DNA from: Halanaerobiaceae bacterium ANBcell28
Lineage (GTDB): Bacteria; Bacillota; Halanaerobiia; Halanaerobiales; DTU029
Length of the DNA: 64,000 bases
Assembly (NCBI GenBank): GCA_037623315.1
Contig: JBBJJH010000011.1
Location: 56,981 to 120,980, forward strand
Direction of reading: 5' to 3'
Below are positions 27,068-34,995 of this stretch, piece after piece. The position numbers were made by a program, and so were the translations under genes. The notes under the pieces were generated by a model that was not told the DNA's origin, did no database searches, and was given only the letters and a program-made list of their open reading frames with translations. Each line of letters begins with the position of its first letter. Position 1 is the first letter of the stretch.

Positions 27068-28840
27068 ATGAAATTAAAATTAATTTCAATTTATATACTA
27101 TTACTTATAATAGTAATCTCTATGGTAGCGTGTGATAAAGGTAGTATATTTGAACAAGAGAGATTTGATGCTTTGATAAAAATTGAAGGAGTAGAAAAAT
27201 TAGACCATGTTTCTAGTTTTAAAATTCATCATTCTGATAATATAACAAAAACATTTGTAGAAGAAGAATATAATGATGGTGTACTTATTTGGGATCAGCC
27301 TTTTAGGGGGGAAACACAATTAAACCTGGCAATTGATGATGCCTTTGATGATGGTATTTATATAATTAAAAGTGGCGTTGATAAAAGTAATTCCTTTACT
27401 GTGAGTCCTCAAGAACGCAATGCAAATATAATCGTTGAATTTAAAACAGATTTTGAAATAAATACAAGTGTAGTAGGAAAGGGAAAAATTATAATTGAAC
27501 CAGAACAAGAATACTATACTTATGGAGATGAAGTAAGAATAACAGTTGAATTAATGGATGATTACAAATTTGCTAAATGGTCTGGCGACTTGAATGGAAC
27601 AAATGATTCTGTAACAGTTACTGTGGATAAAGATTTATATATACAAGCATATTTTGATGTACCAAGTAATATTAATGATGAAAATTTAGAGACTGCTATA
27701 AGAGAAATACTTGAATTAAATGATGACGATCATATATTTCAAATTTATTTTAATGAAATAACTGAACTTGATTTATCAGGTAAAGATATAGAAGATATAA
27801 GTAATTTAGCAGATCTTGGTCTTAACAATCTTGAAGTACTTAATTTAAGCAATAATAATATATCTTCTTTAGAGGGAATTAATTTAAATAGTTTAAAAAG
27901 TCTTGATTTATCAGATAATGGAATTGAGACTTTAGATGGTATTAATGATAAAATGTTCGATAGTTTAGAAATTCTTTCCCTATCTAATAATAAGATAACG
28001 AACCTTACACCTTTAGCTAATGCCAATCTTAGAAATTTAAAAAAATTATACTTAGCTAATAATGGTAATGAGGATGATAAAATAGATTTAAGTGATTTAA
28101 AAGATGCACAACTTAATAGCTTAGAAATTCTTGATTTATCAGATAATGCTATACCACAAAATAATATTGATGACTTAGTAAATGCAGGTATTAAAAACTT
28201 AAAAACACTAAATTTTTCAGGAAATAGTGTTGCTAATTATAGTTCTTTAAAACAAGGGTTTAACAATTTAAGAGAATTAGATATATCGAATAATGGAATA
28301 ACAAATCCGAGATTAAACGATGAAATTGTGAGTAATTTAGAAATACTGGACCTGTCAGAAAATCAAATCGATGACCAAAATTTAACTAATTTACCGCTGG
28401 CTAGTTTTTCTAACTTGAAAGTACTTAATCTGTCAAGTAATGGTTCGGATAGGCTAGAAATTCATTATTTATTTGAAAATGCTGATTTTGAAAACTTAGA
28501 ATCTCTTGATTTATCAAATAATAATATAGAAAATATATTAGTTTTTGAAGAAGTAGATTTAAAAAATTTAATAAGTCTTGATTTATCAGACAATAAAATA
28601 TCAGATTTGAGTGTTTTAAAAGACGCAAATTTTATACAAATAGAATATCTTAATTTAAGTAATAATAAAATAACAAGTTTAGCGTCTATAGATGATGCTT
28701 ATAATAATAATAGATTAAGTAATTTGATAGAGCTTGATTTGAGAGGAAATAATATTACTGAAGAAGATTGGGTTATAGGAATGCTGATAAGGCGAGGTAT
28801 AGTTGTTATATATGATGGTGATGCTAGTGAAAATGACTAA
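27068..28840 (+). CDS. Leucine-rich-repeat lipoprotein with InlB-like B repeat, long form
   Basis: A 590-residue protein. Residues 1-22 form a lipoprotein signal ending VACDKG with Cys22. Residues 23-130 are a domain shared with the next gene (GSIFEQERFDALIKIEGVEK). Residues about 135-205 resemble the divergent B repeat of internalins (GKGKIIIEPEQEYYTYGDEVRI, FAKWSGDLNG). The rest is roughly fifteen LRRs of 22-24 residues with the consensus LxxLDLSxNxIxxLxxL. Lipid-anchored LRR proteins bind partners at the cell surface. No catalytic motif was seen. The protein would be exported by Sec and lipidated by Lgt/LspA. Confidence 0.83.
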   Translation: MKLKLISIYILLLIIVISMVACDKGSIFEQERFDALIKIEGVEKLDHVSSFKIHHSDNITKTFVEEEYNDGVLIWDQPFRGETQLNLAIDDAFDDGIYIIKSGVDKSNSFTVSPQERNANIIVEFKTDFEINTSVVGKGKIIIEPEQEYYTYGDEVRITVELMDDYKFAKWSGDLNGTNDSVTVTVDKDLYIQAYFDVPSNINDENLETAIREILELNDDDHIFQIYFNEITELDLSGKDIEDISNLADLGLNNLEVLNLSNNNISSLEGINLNSLKSLDLSDNGIETLDGINDKMFDSLEILSLSNNKITNLTPLANANLRNLKKLYLANNGNEDDKIDLSDLKDAQLNSLEILDLSDNAIPQNNIDDLVNAGIKNLKTLNFSGNSVANYSSLKQGFNNLRELDISNNGITNPRLNDEIVSNLEILDLSENQIDDQNLTNLPLASFSNLKVLNLSSNGSDRLEIHYLFENADFENLESLDLSNNNIENILVFEEVDLKNLISLDLSDNKISDLSVLKDANFIQIEYLNLSNNKITSLASIDDAYNNNRLSNLIELDLRGNNITEEDWVIGMLIRRGIVVIYDGDASEND

Positions 28841-28963
28841 TAGATTGAACTATTTTTAAGTCAATAGTGAATATATAATATGCAATACTTAAAATTAACT
28901 CAAGCCCAAAAGGCTGGAGTTTTCAACAAATTATATAAATACAGAAAAGGAGAGAAAATTATA

Positions 28964-30106
28964 ATGTCAAAAAAATATTCAATATTGTTATTTCTCTTAT
29001 TAGTAATACTTACGACAGTGATTCTTATAACAGCTTGTGAAAATGATAGTATATTTGACAGAGAAGACTTTGAAGCTTATATAACAATAGAAGGGATTCA
29101 AGATAGAAAACATGCAGAAAGATTTATTATTGTATATGATGATGGAAAATTGTATTTTAATGAAAATCATTATAAAAACGGTACACTTAGCAGGAATTTC
29201 TCGTTAGATGGACAGAATCAATTAACTATAGATATTATTAATAAAGATATAGAAGGAATTAAAGGTATATACAATCCAAAAAATACTACAGCTATTGTGA
29301 ATATTGAGAATAGATATGTAACCTTTACAGTTGATTATCAAACTGAGTTTTCCATCGACTTTGCAAATATAGAAAATAAAGGAGAAATACGTCTTCAACC
29401 TAATAAAAACTCATATGATTATGGTGAGAAAGTAAGAGTTGAACTTACTTCAAATGATAACTATGGATTCTTAAATTGGTCTGGAGACTTATCTGGAAAT
29501 GAAAATCCAAAAGATATATCAATTAGAAGTGATATAGAAATAGGAGCTATCTTTGAAAGTCCAATTAAATTTAAGGATGTAAATTTAGAACAGGCTTTAC
29601 GGGAAATAATTGACATAGAAGAAGGGTATATTTTCCCTTCAGATTTTAAAGATGTACAAGAACTTGATTTAACTAGAAATGATATATCGGATCTAACGGG
29701 TCTATCGGAATTAGATCTAAGCGTTTTAGAGAATCTAGATTTATATTTGAATGCCATAGAAGATCTAGATGGTTTAGCTGATGGGGATCTAAGTAATTTA
29801 AAAAAGCTATCGTTAGCTTATAATAACATAGAAGATTTAAAAGGTTTAGTAAATGTAGATCTAAGTAGTTTAAAAAATCTAGATTTACATAGTAATGCCA
29901 TAGAAGATCTAGATGGTTTAGCGGATGCAGATCTAAGAAGTTTAGAATATCTAAATTTAGGAAATAATCAAATAACAGATTTAGATGGCTTGCAAAACTT
30001 GAATTCTGAAAATTTAAGAAGACTAACTATAAGAGGGAATGAAATAGAAGAAAACAGATGGATAATTGATATGCTTAAGAGTAATGGTGTAGAAGTTCTA
30101 GAATAA
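28964..30106 (+). CDS. Leucine-rich-repeat lipoprotein, short paralogue
   Basis: The start is set at ATG 28964, after AAAGGAGAG; the frame is open from 28880 but lacks a ribosome site there. The signal MSKKYSILLFLLLVILTTVI continues to ITAC with Cys25, followed by ENDSIFDREDFEAYITIEGIQ, clearly the same mature N-terminus as the upstream gene. A B-repeat-like domain (GEIRLQPNKNSYDYGEKVRV, FLNWSGDLSGN) precedes only five or six LRRs of exactly 24 residues. The DNA of these repeats shows a higher-order 144-bp duplication. It is a tandem duplicate that has contracted or its neighbour has expanded. Confidence 0.83.
   Translation: MSKKYSILLFLLLVILTTVILITACENDSIFDREDFEAYITIEGIQDRKHAERFIIVYDDGKLYFNENHYKNGTLSRNFSLDGQNQLTIDIINKDIEGIKGIYNPKNTTAIVNIENRYVTFTVDYQTEFSIDFANIENKGEIRLQPNKNSYDYGEKVRVELTSNDNYGFLNWSGDLSGNENPKDISIRSDIEIGAIFESPIKFKDVNLEQALREIIDIEEGYIFPSDFKDVQELDLTRNDISDLTGLSELDLSVLENLDLYLNAIEDLDGLADGDLSNLKKLSLAYNNIEDLKGLVNVDLSSLKNLDLHSNAIEDLDGLADADLRSLEYLNLGNNQITDLDGLQNLNSENLRRLTIRGNEIEENRWIIDMLKSNGVEVLE
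29750..29922 (+). repeat. 144-bp period duplication within LRR-coding DNA
   Basis: The string starting AATGCCATAGAAGATCTAGA recurs at 29750 and 29894, a shift of 144 bases or two 24-residue LRRs, each continuing ...TGGTTTAGC. It shows recent copying of a two-repeat unit. Confidence 0.85.
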
Positions 30107-30117
30107 ACTTTTAAATC

Positions 30118-30143
30118 AACCTCAGTCTAAGCGGACTGAGGTT
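30118..30143 (+). promoter_or_regulatory. Hairpin just upstream of the membrane protein gene
   Basis: A perfect 10-bp inverted repeat AACCTCAGTC/GACTGAGGTT with loop TAAGCG and no T tract. It lies six bases before the AAGGAG ribosome site of the next gene, so it could be a leftover terminator, a stabilising hairpin or an operator. Confidence 0.55.
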
Positions 30144-30164
30144 AGCAATAAGGAGATGATGTTT

Positions 30165-31049
30165 ATGAATGATCAAGAGAACTTGGCAGTAGATGTAAAC
30201 GAAGGGATTGAAGAGGAAGCTATATTGAAGCGTTTGCCAAAGTATATTCTAGGAATAGCTATTGCTTCAATTTTATTTTCCTTTATTTTAATCTATTTAA
30301 TTGATTTAAGGAATGCCTTTGGTTTAAGAGATTACCTCTTTTCTTTAGATCCTGAATATTTCTTTTATGATTATCGACCTTTAGTATTTCAAAATTGGTA
30401 CCGTAATGGTGGTATTGCTGAAATGATGCAATGGATCTTTTTAGCAGGTGCAGCTTTTATGGCAGTATTTATTGCAGGAAAATTACATGATTCAAAAAAA
30501 ATATCATATAAGTTTTGGGGTATTATGGGTATTGCCTTTTTACTTCTATTAATTGAAGATGCTGGTGACCCTCGTCATACAATTAGAAGTTTTGTTCAGG
30601 CTATATTTAAAGAACCGGTTCAAGGGCCTATGGGTAGTCTAACAGAATTAATTTATTTTTCTTTACTTGCTTTCATTATTATATATGCGATAGTGAAATA
30701 TAAGTCTGTTTTAGGAGAATCAAGTAATTGTAAGAGATATTTTAAAATAGCTTTTCTTTCTTATGCATTAGCTACAACTATGTCTTTTTTTGGAACAGCA
30801 AGTGGTATAGATTTGTATCACTGGCTTGGTGGAAATATGTATAATTGGCTTCTAGCTCTAGGTGATGATGCTTTAATTCACAGATGGAGTATGATAAATT
30901 TTATGGAAGGTTGGAATTATATAGGCTTTTTCTTAATGGATAGTTTAGTAGAAGAAGCAATCGAGTTAATAGGAGCAGCATCCTTCTTTTCTGCAGGGAT
31001 ATCATATTATTACTATTTGAAAAATCTACAAGTTAAAAGTGAAGATTGA
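30165..31049 (+). CDS. Polytopic membrane protein of unknown function, paralogue A
   Basis: The start is set at ATG 30165, nine bases after AAGGAG. The 294-residue protein has about six membrane helices (near residues 25-47, 88-106, 117-133, 164-182, 199-216 and 250-282). Conserved with the second copy at 33.9 kb are FGLRDYLFSLD, FFYDYRPL, FQNWYRNGGIAE, LLLIEDAGDPRHTIRSFVQAIF and FFLMDS followed by EEAIELIGAASF. The charged residues inside or next to helices (IEDAGDPRH and EEAIE) look like a possible metal or proton site. I do not recognise a family. It lies at the end of the LRR cluster. Confidence 0.72.
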   Translation: MNDQENLAVDVNEGIEEEAILKRLPKYILGIAIASILFSFILIYLIDLRNAFGLRDYLFSLDPEYFFYDYRPLVFQNWYRNGGIAEMMQWIFLAGAAFMAVFIAGKLHDSKKISYKFWGIMGIAFLLLLIEDAGDPRHTIRSFVQAIFKEPVQGPMGSLTELIYFSLLAFIIIYAIVKYKSVLGESSNCKRYFKIAFLSYALATTMSFFGTASGIDLYHWLGGNMYNWLLALGDDALIHRWSMINFMEGWNYIGFFLMDSLVEEAIELIGAASFFSAGISYYYYLKNLQVKSED

Positions 31050-31159
31050 TATTTTCTCCACACGTTGTTAAGCTTAGAAACGAGGATTGATTAGATTTCT
31101 TTACTTTAGTACATTTAGAACAATTCTAGGAAGTATATTTTGGCTTAATATATTCAAAC

Positions 31160-31282
31160 TTAATCCCAGTTAACAGCTTTGTTTTTGCTACCCATCGGTG
31201 AATGGCTTGGGTTAGGACCCAATGCTTGCTTATGGAACGTAAGGATTTGTGAGTAAAAGGGGTCGCGAGACCCCTTTTACTC
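31160..31282 (+). ncRNA. Candidate structured small RNA
   Basis: CCAT/ATGG (31192-31195 with 31202-31205) and GC-TTGGGT/ACCCAA-t-GC around TAGG (31205-31225) form adjacent hairpins, followed by a perfect 14-bp terminator stem with a GCGA loop. The order, structured domain then terminator in an intergenic region between convergent genes, suits an independent RNA. No Rfam family was recognised and the strand is inferred from the hairpin order only. Confidence 0.35.
31251..31282. terminator. Bidirectional terminator hairpin
   Basis: Stem GAGTAAAAGGGGTC (31251-31264) with GACCCCTTTTACTC (31269-31282) and a GCGA tetraloop. The A4/T4 blocks in the stem let it work for the + strand gene or RNA upstream and for glnK on the - strand. 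Confidence 0.85.
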
Positions 31283-31403
31283 AACTTTGGATGTTAGTAT
31301 AGTAGTATATAAAAACTATTCTTTACTTATTGTATCTTCATTGTAATGGTATATATATTGTATATGATCTTTTATATTAGTTTTTATATTTTGTTATTAT
31401 TTT

Positions 31404-31742
31404 TTATAAAGCCTTATTACCTCTTTCGCCAGTTCTGATTCTGATAGTATCTTCCACATTAGAAATAAAGATTTTACCATCGCCAACATCACCTGTATAA
31501 GCAGATTCAGTAATAACACCTATTACTTCATCTTCTTTTTCATCGCTTACTACTAATTCTAGTTTCAATTTATTTCTCAATCTAATATGATAAGTTACAC
31601 CACGGTATGTTTCAGAATGGCCTTTTTGAGTACCGTAACCCTTTACTTCGCAAATATTTAAGCCAGTAATACCAATGCTTTCAAGACGGTCAATTAAGAT
31701 ATCTAACTTTGAAGGTCTAATAATTGCTTCTATTTTTTTCAT
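31404..31742 (-). CDS. glnK: PII nitrogen regulatory protein
   Basis: A 112-residue PII protein. KKIEAIIRPSKLDILIDRLESIGITGLNICEVKGYGTQKG is the N-terminal part. The T-loop HSETYRGVTYH keeps the tyrosine that is uridylylated in proteobacteria, and TGDVGDGKIFISNVEDTIRIRTGERG is the C-terminal signature that binds ATP and 2-oxoglutarate. GlnK plugs AmtB when nitrogen is plentiful. Its ATG overlaps the amtB stop codon by one base, with AAAGGAGG inside the end of amtB, so the pair is coupled. Confidence 0.95.
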   Translation of the reverse strand: MKKIEAIIRPSKLDILIDRLESIGITGLNICEVKGYGTQKGHSETYRGVTYHIRLRNKLKLELVVSDEKEDEVIGVITESAYTGDVGDGKIFISNVEDTIRIRTGERGNKAL

Positions 31743-33064
31743 TATGATACTCCTCCTTTGCTTGATGAAGTAGGAATAAAGTCAGGATAAGAAATAATAC
31801 CATGCTCTGAGGCGTCAAGTCCTTCTAATTCATGTTCTTTAGAAACCCTTAATCCTACAATTCTGTCAATTACTTTAAATAAGATAAGTGCTAATGGGAA
31901 AGTCCACAAGAACACGGAGACGACTCCTGTTAATTGAATACCTATTAGTGATAGTCCGCCTCCATAAAAAAGACCACCATCTAGTGCAAGGAATCCAACT
32001 GCTAAAGTTCCAAATGCTCCACAAACACCATGGACAGCTATTGCTCCAACTGGATCATCTACATGTATTTTGTCAAAAAATTCTACAGCATAGATTACCA
32101 GGATACCTGCTATTGTTCCTATAATTACTGCTCCAAGATTTGATACATCAGCAGCACCTGCCGTAATACCAACTAGACCAGCTAAAGCACCATTAAGAGT
32201 CATACTGACATCAGGTTTGCCGTATTTAATCCAACTAACTATCATAGAAAGGGTAGCTCCTGCAGCTGCAGCTAGGTTTGTAGTTGCTGCAATAGCGGCT
32301 ATACTTGAATCAGTACCTGATAATGTACTGCCAGGATTAAAGCCAAACCAACCAAACCAGAGAATAAAGACGCCGAGTGCAGCCATTAAAAGGTTATGAC
32401 CTGGTAATGCATTAGCTGAACCATCTTTATTATATTTACCAATCCTAGGACCTAATACGATAGCGCCTGCTAAGGCTGCCCAACCACCAACTGAATGAAC
32501 AACTGTTGAACCTGCGAAGTCAATCATGCCCAGTCCTTCTAACCAACCGCCACCCCAAATCCAGTGGCCAACAACAGGATAGATAAAACCTGTAATTACA
32601 ACACTATACATTAAATACCCTGAGAAATTAGTTCTTTCGGCCATGGCTCCAGATACAATAGTTGCTGCAGTTGCGGCAAAGACAGCTTGAAAAATCCAGA
32701 AAGCCATAATTGGAATATCTAAACCCAAATGCGCAAAACTTCCTGTTACAAAAAATCCACTACTACCTATAAAAGCATTTCCTGCCCCAAACATTATAGC
32801 GAAACCTATTGCCCAATATACTAGTGATCCAGCAGAGAAATCCATCAAGTTTTTCATGATGATGTTACCTGCATTTTTGGATCTGGTGAAACCAGCCTCT
32901 ACCATTGCAAAACCGGCTTGCATAAAAAATACTAAAAATGCAGCCAGCAAAACCCAGATAGTATCAATTGCAATTTGATTACTTAAAGCTGTGGGTTCGC
33001 TTGCAAAAACAATATTACTTAATACCCCCAACAAAAACAAAACTAAGAAAACTTTCTTTTTCAT
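31742..33064 (-). CDS. amtB: Ammonium transporter AmtB
   Basis: A 440-residue Amt/Rh family channel with a cleavable signal peptide (KKKVFLVLFLLGVLSNIVFA) and eleven predicted helices. Landmarks are MQAGFAMVEAGFTRSKNAGNIIMKNLMDF, WGGGWLEGLGMIDFAGSTVVHSVGGWAALAGA with the first pore histidine, HNLLMAALGVFILWFGWFGFNPGS, and DDPVGAIAVHGVCGAFGTLAVG with the second. It imports ammonium across the inner membrane. The promoter upstream is strong and carries two copies of the CCTGTATA motif. It forms an operon with glnK. Confidence 0.96.
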   Translation of the reverse strand: MKKKVFLVLFLLGVLSNIVFASEPTALSNQIAIDTIWVLLAAFLVFFMQAGFAMVEAGFTRSKNAGNIIMKNLMDFSAGSLVYWAIGFAIMFGAGNAFIGSSGFFVTGSFAHLGLDIPIMAFWIFQAVFAATAATIVSGAMAERTNFSGYLMYSVVITGFIYPVVGHWIWGGGWLEGLGMIDFAGSTVVHSVGGWAALAGAIVLGPRIGKYNKDGSANALPGHNLLMAALGVFILWFGWFGFNPGSTLSGTDSSIAAIAATTNLAAAAGATLSMIVSWIKYGKPDVSMTLNGALAGLVGITAGAADVSNLGAVIIGTIAGILVIYAVEFFDKIHVDDPVGAIAVHGVCGAFGTLAVGFLALDGGLFYGGGLSLIGIQLTGVVSVFLWTFPLALILFKVIDRIVGLRVSKEHELEGLDASEHGIISYPDFIPTSSSKGGVS

Positions 33065-33111
33065 AATAATCTTCTCCCTTCTCGTGTTAGCTTTATGTTA
33101 ACTTTACAAAT

Positions 33112-33140
33112 ATCATATACATTAAATTATGTAAAGTCAA
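33112..33140 (-). promoter_or_regulatory. amtB promoter
   Basis: On the - strand, TTGACT (33135-33140) and TATGAT (33112-33117) with a 17-base spacer; the start of transcription is expected near 33105. Confidence 0.8.
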
Positions 33141-33152
33141 TAGATATACAGG
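33141..33152. promoter_or_regulatory. Candidate nitrogen operator, amtB proximal
   Basis: The - strand reads CCTGTATATCTA and abuts the -35 box. One half-site of the CCTGTATACAGG palindrome is intact. The 15-mer around it (ATACAGGGATACTTA) differs by one base from the distal glnA site. Confidence 0.5.
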
Positions 33153-33180
33153 GATACTTAGATCAGTCTTGTTTAATATA

Positions 33181-33192
33181 CCTGTATACCCA
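33181..33192. promoter_or_regulatory. Candidate nitrogen operator, amtB distal
   Basis: CCTGTATACCCA; the left half and centre match the palindrome. Its centre is 40 bp from the proximal site, close to four helical turns. Confidence 0.5.
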
Positions 33193-33323
33193 AGAAGAAC
33201 CTTGTTATAGCAATGATTAAGCCTGTTGTGCTTAAATGGTTTAAAACAGCTCTTGCTATTGTTTTTACTTATTCATTATAACTTTTTTAAGTGATAAACA
33301 TAAATGTAAAGATTGATTTATCC

Positions 33324-33352
33324 TTGAAAACAAATGGTTTAAAAGATATAAT
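33324..33352 (+). promoter_or_regulatory. Promoter for the GNAT gene
   Basis: TTGAAA (33324-33329) and TATAAT (33347-33352) with a 17-base spacer, about 75 bases before the ATG. The rest of the 360-base gap between amtB and this gene holds only the amtB control elements. Confidence 0.75.
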
Positions 33353-33426
33353 AATAAACAATATTAGGCAAAGATTTTATTTATTAAATTAGTAAGTGCT
33401 AAATACAATTGAAAGGAATGGTACTT

Positions 33427-33897
33427 ATGTTTTCAATAAAAGAAGTGAGAGATAATAAAAAGAAAAAATCTATAACAGAAAAAATAATTTTTGCGCTACC
33501 AGAATGGTTTGATGAGGCTGGAAGAAAGGAATATCCCAATAATCTAGATGATAAAATTTTCTTTTCAGTATATGACAAAGAGAAGGCAGTAGGTTTAATT
33601 GCCTTAAAAAGAATTAATGATTATACTATAGAGATTTATGTATTGGGTGTCTTAAAAGAATATCATGGAAATAGTGTGGGAAAAACTTTGCTAAATAAAG
33701 CAGTTGAATTTGCCATTGAAAAAAGTTACAAACTTTTAATGGTAAAAACACTGGGAGAGTCTGCTAACTATGAATATTATGATCGTACTCGTAATTTTTA
33801 TTATCGTGTTGGATTTTATCCTTTGGAAGAGTTCAAAGAAATATGGGATGAAAATAATCCATGCTTGATAATGGTTAAACCATTAGATGAAAATTAA
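33427..33897 (+). CDS. GNAT family N-acetyltransferase
   Basis: The start is set at ATG 33427, nine bases after AAAGGA. The 156-residue protein has the GNAT fold: strand 4 VGLIALKRINDYTIEIYVLGVLKEYHGNSVGKTLLNKAVEFA, where the stretch ending in GNSVGKTLL is the acetyl-CoA loop (usual form QxxGxGxxL, here HGNSVGKTL), and the late strand FYYRVGFYPLEEF. The substrate is not known; small molecules or protein N-termini are typical. It lies between amtB and the second polytopic protein and probably shares a transcript with the latter (24-base gap). Confidence 0.85.
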   Translation: MFSIKEVRDNKKKKSITEKIIFALPEWFDEAGRKEYPNNLDDKIFFSVYDKEKAVGLIALKRINDYTIEIYVLGVLKEYHGNSVGKTLLNKAVEFAIEKSYKLLMVKTLGESANYEYYDRTRNFYYRVGFYPLEEFKEIWDENNPCLIMVKPLDEN

Positions 33898-33921
33898 AAA
33901 CATATAAGAAGGAGGATTTAT

Positions 33922-34854
33922 ATGAGTAATGAAAAAATTAATGGAGAAGATTTTCAGAAAAATATTCAAAATGAATCAAAATGTGAGCGTTTACCTGTAA
34001 TAATTGTAGGATTTGCTATAGTATCTATATTATTATCTTTTATTTTAATTTACCTGGTTGACTTGAGAAATATTTTTGGATTACGGGATTATCTTTTTTC
34101 TTTAGATGATAGTTATTTTTTCTATGATTATCGTCCACTATTATTTCAAAACTGGTATCGTAATGGTGGGATTGCTGAATTAATGCAATGGTCTTTGTTA
34201 GCAGCTTCAGCTTTTGTTTCTATCTTTATTGCCGGTAAATTACATAAAAGCAGAACTAATGCATATAAATTCTGGAGAATCATGGGGATAGGATTTTTAC
34301 TATTACTGATTGAAGATGCCGGGGACCCACGTCATACCATTAGAAGTTTTGTACAGGCTATTTTTAGAGAGTCAATACAGGGACCTATGGGAAGTCTAAG
34401 TGAATTAATTTATTTTGGTATACTGGCATTTATTATTATATTTGCAGTAGTTAAATATAGGAATGTTATTAAGGAATCCAGTCGTTGTACTAGATACTTT
34501 ATTATAGCTTTTGTTTCTTATGCGCTGGCAACTAGTCTATCCTTTTTTGGTACTGCTACAGGTATAGATCTCTATGGTTTCTTGGGAGAAAATATGTTTA
34601 ATTGGATGCTTGCTCTAGGTGATGAGGGCCTAGCACATAGTTGGGAGATGATTAATCTTAGCGAAGGGTGGAACTATATTGGATTTTTCTTGATGGATAG
34701 TATGCTAGAAGAGGCTATAGAGTTAATAGGAGCGGCTTCGTTTTTAGCAGGTTCTATATCTTATTTTTTATTTCTCAGTAACAAGAACTCTCAAGAAGAT
34801 ATAAATATAATTATTCCAGAACTAGTACAAATAGATGACGAAAATATTGATTAA
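33922..34854 (+). CDS. Polytopic membrane protein of unknown function, paralogue B
   Basis: A 310-residue paralogue of the protein encoded at 30.2 kb, with most positions identical in the core (DLRNIFGLRDYLFSLDD, QNWYRNGGIAELMQWS, LLLIEDAGDPRHTIRSFVQAIF, SYALATSLSFFGTATGIDLYG, EEAIELIGAASFLAGSISYF). Six membrane helices are predicted. The N-terminal 25 and C-terminal 25 residues are charged and differ between copies. The ATG follows AAGGAGGATTTAT. The two copies flank the glnK-amtB operon. The function is unknown. Confidence 0.75.
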   Translation: MSNEKINGEDFQKNIQNESKCERLPVIIVGFAIVSILLSFILIYLVDLRNIFGLRDYLFSLDDSYFFYDYRPLLFQNWYRNGGIAELMQWSLLAASAFVSIFIAGKLHKSRTNAYKFWRIMGIGFLLLLIEDAGDPRHTIRSFVQAIFRESIQGPMGSLSELIYFGILAFIIIFAVVKYRNVIKESSRCTRYFIIAFVSYALATSLSFFGTATGIDLYGFLGENMFNWMLALGDEGLAHSWEMINLSEGWNYIGFFLMDSMLEEAIELIGAASFLAGSISYFLFLSNKNSQEDINIIIPELVQIDDENID

Positions 34855-34890
34855 AAGATATCTGGAGAGAAAAATAAAAGAGAGCTCAAT

Positions 34891-34927
34891 AAAAGAACAT
34901 TTGCATCATATGAGCAAATGTTCTTTT
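34891..34927. terminator. Bidirectional terminator between paralogue B and glnA
   Basis: A 14-bp perfect stem AAAAGAACATTTGC/GCAAATGTTCTTTT with loop ATCATATGA, between convergent genes. Confidence 0.92.
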
Positions 34928-34995
34928 CGAAAAGTCTATTAATGTATTTATATAAAATGGTGGTTTTAAGGAGGTAAGGTATCAAATAGAAATAT

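Larger units (their letters stand above)
31050..31403. other. Intergenic region between convergent genes, with structured GC-richer core
   Basis: No protein-coding frame is evident. The part from 31160 to 31282 is richer in G+C than its surroundings and can fold into several hairpins (see the ncRNA entry). The flanks are AT-rich. Two imperfect copies of GCTTA(TG)GAAACG(TA)AGGATT occur at 31072 and 31228. Confidence 0.5.

Noticed and set aside
28425..28628. Leu-rich antisense frame in the LRR gene
   Set aside because: It arises from the repetitive LRR codons read on the other strand.
31160..31282. 6S RNA, SRP RNA or a known riboswitch
   Set aside because: None of the diagnostic motifs of SRP RNA, c-di-GMP, glycine, fluoride or T-box RNAs could be matched by eye on either strand, and a 6S-like closing stem was not found.
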